Shown: in pieces, positions 4,706-6,787 of the stretch
Position numbering within the stretch: position 1 is the stretch's first letter
How the letters are laid out: the number at the start of each line of letters is the position of its first letter
Assembly (NCBI GenBank): GCA_030600745.1
Contig: JAUVLL010000185.1
Coordinates: 1 to 6,787 of the forward strand
Reading direction: 5' to 3'
DNA: 6,787 nucleotides
DNA from: Spirochaetaceae bacterium
GTDB taxonomy: Bacteria > Spirochaetota > Spirochaetia > B11-G9
The notes under the pieces: generated by a model
Told to the model about the DNA's origin: nothing
Database searches by the model: none
The model's input: only the letters and a program-made list of their open reading frames with translations
Program-made: the position numbers and the translations under genes

Positions 4706-5671
4706 ATGAATAATCAAAAATCGAAGAAATATTCAACAGAGTGGTGTGAAGACTTTCCTCAAGATGATACTCGTTATTACGGGCTCATTATCAAGCACCT
4801 AAATACTGAAAAGCAATCCGTATCGGTGAATATGAAGAGGTTTTGCGAATACTTTCATATTAAAGATGAAAGAAAGTCTCTCAGGTCAAATAAAAACAGC
4901 CAGCTCTTTAAACCAGCCAAAAGCAGTTCTCAAGACTACAATGTAAATGTCATCAAAAAAGAACTTCTAAGAATAAAAAACGAATGGCTACATTCACAGA
5001 AATTTTTCATTGATCAATTCTTAGCAGAAATCAAAGGTCATAATTTTACTCCGATTGATGATGATAATTTCCAGATGGGTTATGTTGACTTTGATGAAGC
5101 AGCTACTAATACTCGCATTAAATCTGCACTTTCAGAGCAATATGCAGAATATAAAAGTAATCACCTTTATTTCAGCTTGTATGCCCAATATTACCATCAG
5201 TTAGCAGCCCAAATGGATGCCGTAATTCTAAAACTTTTAACAGATAATGGGTATGAAGGAGATTATTACGATCGTGGAGTACTGCTTGCATTCAAAGGTC
5301 CTAATACGGAAGCATCAATAAGAGATCTCGATTCTTACAAGCACTATGAAAAGATGTATACTGTATGGAATTTTATTAAGCACAATAGTGGGTCAACATA
5401 TGAGAAGGTAAAAGAGCATTGCCCGGAGGTATTGGTGGACCACGAATACAACCAGGGAGATTTAGCCTGTTTCTTTATTCAGTTCTCAAATGAGCTGATT
5501 GAGGAAACCATAAATGGAGTTCAAGAATTTCTTATCCAATATTGCCAAATCGTATTTAATGAGGATGAGAAGACCGCCGAGTGGAATCATGATGAGTTTT
5601 TTCTTGCTTATGTTACATCTGAAATAAATGAATACATCGATCCCATGGGGTTCGGGGCTGAATTCTATTAG
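4706..5671 (+). CDS. Uncharacterised 321-residue protein with a WNFIKHN motif
   Basis: The start at 4706 is set by TATGGAGG five bases upstream; an in-frame ATG at 4661 has no SD. The protein is soluble, with no signal peptide or membrane span. It looks mostly helical: a charged N-terminal part (1-70, KKYSTEWCEDFPQDD), a helix-rich centre (82-190, with YFSLYAQYYHQLAAQMDAVI at 155-174), and a C-terminal half with YTVWNFIKHNSGSTYEKVKE at 218-237 and EWNHDEFFLAYV at 292-303, ending DPMGFGAEFY. The polar N-x-x-KHN signature on a long-helix background recalls HEPN-like nucleases, but the R-x4-6-H motif is not convincing and I do not assign it. It has its own promoter, sits between IS66 debris and a toxin-antitoxin pair, and is in a length class common for solitary defence genes. 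Function unknown. Confidence 0.8.
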   Translation: MNNQKSKKYSTEWCEDFPQDDTRYYGLIIKHLNTEKQSVSVNMKRFCEYFHIKDERKSLRSNKNSQLFKPAKSSSQDYNVNVIKKELLRIKNEWLHSQKFFIDQFLAEIKGHNFTPIDDDNFQMGYVDFDEAATNTRIKSALSEQYAEYKSNHLYFSLYAQYYHQLAAQMDAVILKLLTDNGYEGDYYDRGVLLAFKGPNTEASIRDLDSYKHYEKMYTVWNFIKHNSGSTYEKVKEHCPEVLVDHEYNQGDLACFFIQFSNELIEETINGVQEFLIQYCQIVFNEDEKTAEWNHDEFFLAYVTSEINEYIDPMGFGAEFY

Positions 5672-5681
5672 TCTCAGGATA

Positions 5682-5707
5682 TATTGCATAACGTATATTA
5701 TGTAATA
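5682..5707. repeat. Imperfect inverted repeat in convergent intergenic region
   Basis: TATTGCATA (5682-5690) and TATGTAATA (5699-5707) form a 9-bp stem with one G-U and an 8-nt loop, 10 bp after the 4706 gene stop. No T-tract follows on either strand, so it is at best a weak terminator or a binding site. The rest of 5708-5826 shows only A-rich tracts. Confidence 0.35.
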
Positions 5708-5826
5708 CAAAAACCAGCACCTTATGTAGTACACTAAAAATTCATTGTTGGTAGTCAAGAAAACAAGATCAGGGCAAAAAAAAAGAAGAGAAGCCTTATG
5801 AAAAAAAACTAGGACAAGATTTTTAT

Positions 5827-6180
5827 CTATTTGAATACAGTGCATTTTTTATCAGTTATCAATAGGCATTCATTATTAAAGGAGAACTTCTCTAAATTAT
5901 TAAGCACCCAGGTGATCTTATCTATAATCGACCCTGAGTTGGGCTGACGAAGTGCAATTACTATAATACCAAAGTGAGGTTTTTCAGTTAAATGAATAGT
6001 ATGATAGAAATCCTTATCTGATGTTAAAAAGATTGCTTTCTCTTTTTTTGCTAAAGAAAAAATTTCTGTATCAGATATTCCTTCCTGTGTTGTACCCCTA
6101 ATATCAAAAACAGTATGACCTTGTTTTTCTAATAAGGATATTACTTTCTTTGGAAAATTTTCATCTAAAAAGAATATCAT
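5827..6180 (-). CDS. DUF5615 PIN-like toxin
   Basis: This 117-residue protein begins MIFFLDENFPKKVISLLEKQGH and has GISDTEIFSLAKKEKAIFLTSDKDF at 34-58. These are the two acidic blocks (D6/E7, D37/E39, D55/D57) of DUF5615, a PIN-like (Mut7-C/VapC related) predicted ribonuclease that pairs with DUF433 antitoxins. All the acidic residues are present, so it should be active. The start ATG (6180-6178) overlaps the DUF433 stop as ATGA, so toxin translation is coupled to antitoxin. A ribosome binding site separate from the coding sequence is not needed and not seen. The usual length is 110-120 residues. Confidence 0.87.
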   Translation of the reverse strand: MIFFLDENFPKKVISLLEKQGHTVFDIRGTTQEGISDTEIFSLAKKEKAIFLTSDKDFYHTIHLTEKPHFGIIVIALRQPNSGSIIDKITWVLNNLEKFSFNNECLLITDKKCTVFK

Positions 6181-6407
6181 ACAGCCTGGGACTCAAATGG
6201 GATTGTTTCAAACTGCATTAGTTCACTGGAAAATTCCAAAACTGCTGAAATATCGTTCTGTGTTATGTTGGGATAATTTTCAATTATAAACTGGTATGTT
6301 TGCCCTGCAGCAAGATCTGCTAAAATATTTGAAACGAGAACTCGTGTATTTCGTATTACTGGATTACCATGGCAAATATTGGGATTAATTTCTATTCTTG
6401 TATTCAT
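6177..6407 (-). CDS. DUF433 antitoxin
   Basis: The 76-residue product carries the DUF433 signature: ICHGNPVIRNTRVLVSNIL (11-29), then LAAGQTYQFIIENYPNIT (32-49) and NDISAVLEFSSEL (51-63), a winged/HTH-like fold that both binds DNA and neutralises the DUF5615 toxin. ATG 6407 is chosen because CAGGAG lies 6 nt upstream. A TTG at 6425 would add six residues (MKQEIL) and would place the SD inside the coding region, so it is rejected. It is the first gene of the pair, overlaps the toxin by 4 nt, and has no strong promoter or palindrome upstream that I can define. Confidence 0.88.
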   Translation of the reverse strand: MNTRIEINPNICHGNPVIRNTRVLVSNILADLAAGQTYQFIIENYPNITQNDISAVLEFSSELMQFETIPFESQAV

Positions 6408-6463
6408 CAATATCTCCTGTTTCAAAATCTTATACTAAATATACACTTTTTATCTTTTAAAAT

Positions 6464-6519
6464 CGACCCCGATATAGACCCCCTTATTAGGGGAACCCAG
6501 GTGGCTCTATACTGCACCT
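6464..6519 (+). repeat. GACCCC repeat pair and adjoining hairpins upstream of integrase
   Basis: CGACCCC at 6464-6470 and GACCCCC at 6477-6483 echo the pair at 2509-2530. They are followed by two hairpins, CCCCT-tatt-AGGGG (6480-6493) and AGGTG (6499-6503) with CACCT (6515-6519). Clustered repeats and short stems next to an integrase gene are typical of recombination sites, but no core site is identified. Confidence 0.35.
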
Positions 6520-6552
6520 AAGCTTTTATGAAGTATAAAAATTTGATTTTAG

Positions 6553-6581
6553 TTGACTGGTTGGGTTGTTGGTATTATTCT
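6553..6581 (+). promoter_or_regulatory. Putative promoter of the integrase gene
   Basis: TTGACT (6553-6558) and TATTCT (6576-6581) are spaced by 17 bp, giving a ~90-nt leader before the start at 6678. The same bases also resemble a stretch of the integrase coding region, so the promoter reading is tentative. Confidence 0.4.
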
Positions 6582-6677
6582 TTATGTAGCAAAGAATTAA
6601 AAGTATAGTTTCTTTTCTCTATATCTAACAAAAAAGGGTGTGTTGCACATTTGTAGGCATATCCGAGGGGTGTTAAT

Positions 6678-6787
6678 GAGATATAGGGAACCTTTTACTG
6701 TTTATCCTAGAAAAATGAAATCGGGGTTGGTTGTTTGGTATTATCAAACTTATGATAATAATAACCGGCGAACTACTGCAAGATCGA
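6678..6787 (+). CDS. Tyrosine recombinase/integrase, N-terminal part (runs off window)
   Basis: ATG 6678 follows GAGGGG by 6 nt. About 37 codons are visible: MRYREPFTVYPRKMKSGLVV, WYYQTYD, then NNNRRTTARS. A short basic segment with K-SG---WYYQTYD---GR-RT-RS is how many phage-type integrases begin, ahead of the arm/core-binding SAM-like domain. The exact MRYREPF-YPRK form is one I associate with treponemal integrases. The catalytic R-H-R-Y residues would lie beyond the window. It probably belongs to a genomic island or prophage module that extends to the right. Confidence 0.78.

Noticed and set aside
5486..5845. Minus-strand 119-residue frame over the end of the 4706 gene
   Set aside because: Overlaps a well-started gene and a convergent intergenic region; no SD and no family features.
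1..6787. CRISPR array or reverse-transcriptase/retron-like structure
   Set aside because: No regularly spaced repeats, no cas-like or RT motifs were seen on either strand.

Overview
The window is low-GC bacterial DNA that looks like an accessory, heavily rearranged chromosomal region. The best taxonomic hint is the integrase start at the right edge (MRYREPF..., WYYQTYD), which resembles tyrosine recombinases I associate with Treponema and related Spirochaetota. The host assignment is therefore an inference and not certain. Bacterial -35/-10 promoters, good Shine-Dalgarno (SD) sites and intrinsic terminators are easy to read throughout.

Layout, left to right. (1) 1-493 holds a collapsed anaerobic ribonucleotide reductase locus: a 3'-truncated nrdD is joined directly, out of frame, to the last ~54 codons of nrdG. 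(2) 531-1403 is a heat-shock unit. A consensus promoter (TTGATT-17-TATACT) is followed by a ~155-nt GC-rich leader whose last hairpin pairs with the SD, then hsp20, then a coupled 45-residue membrane microprotein, then a strong terminator. (3) 1402-2210, minus strand, is a VapBC toxin-antitoxin module with a clear double-palindrome operator over its promoter. (4) 2312-2491 is tRNA-Leu(CAG) with its own promoter and terminator. (5) 2716-4537 is a graveyard: the N-terminus of a RES-domain-like protein cut by an IS66-family element, the element itself (left end, tnpA, tnpB, start of tnpC), a second IS66 terminal repeat in the same orientation as the first, and the C-terminal part of an unrelated gene. 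(6) 4556-5671 is an apparently intact promoter plus a 321-residue protein of unknown function. (7) 5827-6407, minus strand, is a DUF433/DUF5615 toxin-antitoxin pair with a 4-nt overlap. (8) 6553-6787 is an integrase promoter and the first ~37 codons of a tyrosine recombinase that runs off the window.

Working units: the chaperone and its small membrane partner are made from one mRNA and may be controlled by temperature through the leader. The two toxin-antitoxin modules use PIN-type or PIN-like nucleases and are probably stabilising or defensive accessory genes. The IS66 copy lacks its TnpC transposase catalytic region and cannot move by itself. nrdD, nrdG, the RES-like gene and the 4061-4537 gene are remnants. 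The most interesting items are the SD-masking leader of hsp20, the nrdD'-'nrdG deletion fusion, the misoriented IS66 terminal repeat, and the unassigned 321-residue gene between mobile debris and a toxin-antitoxin pair.
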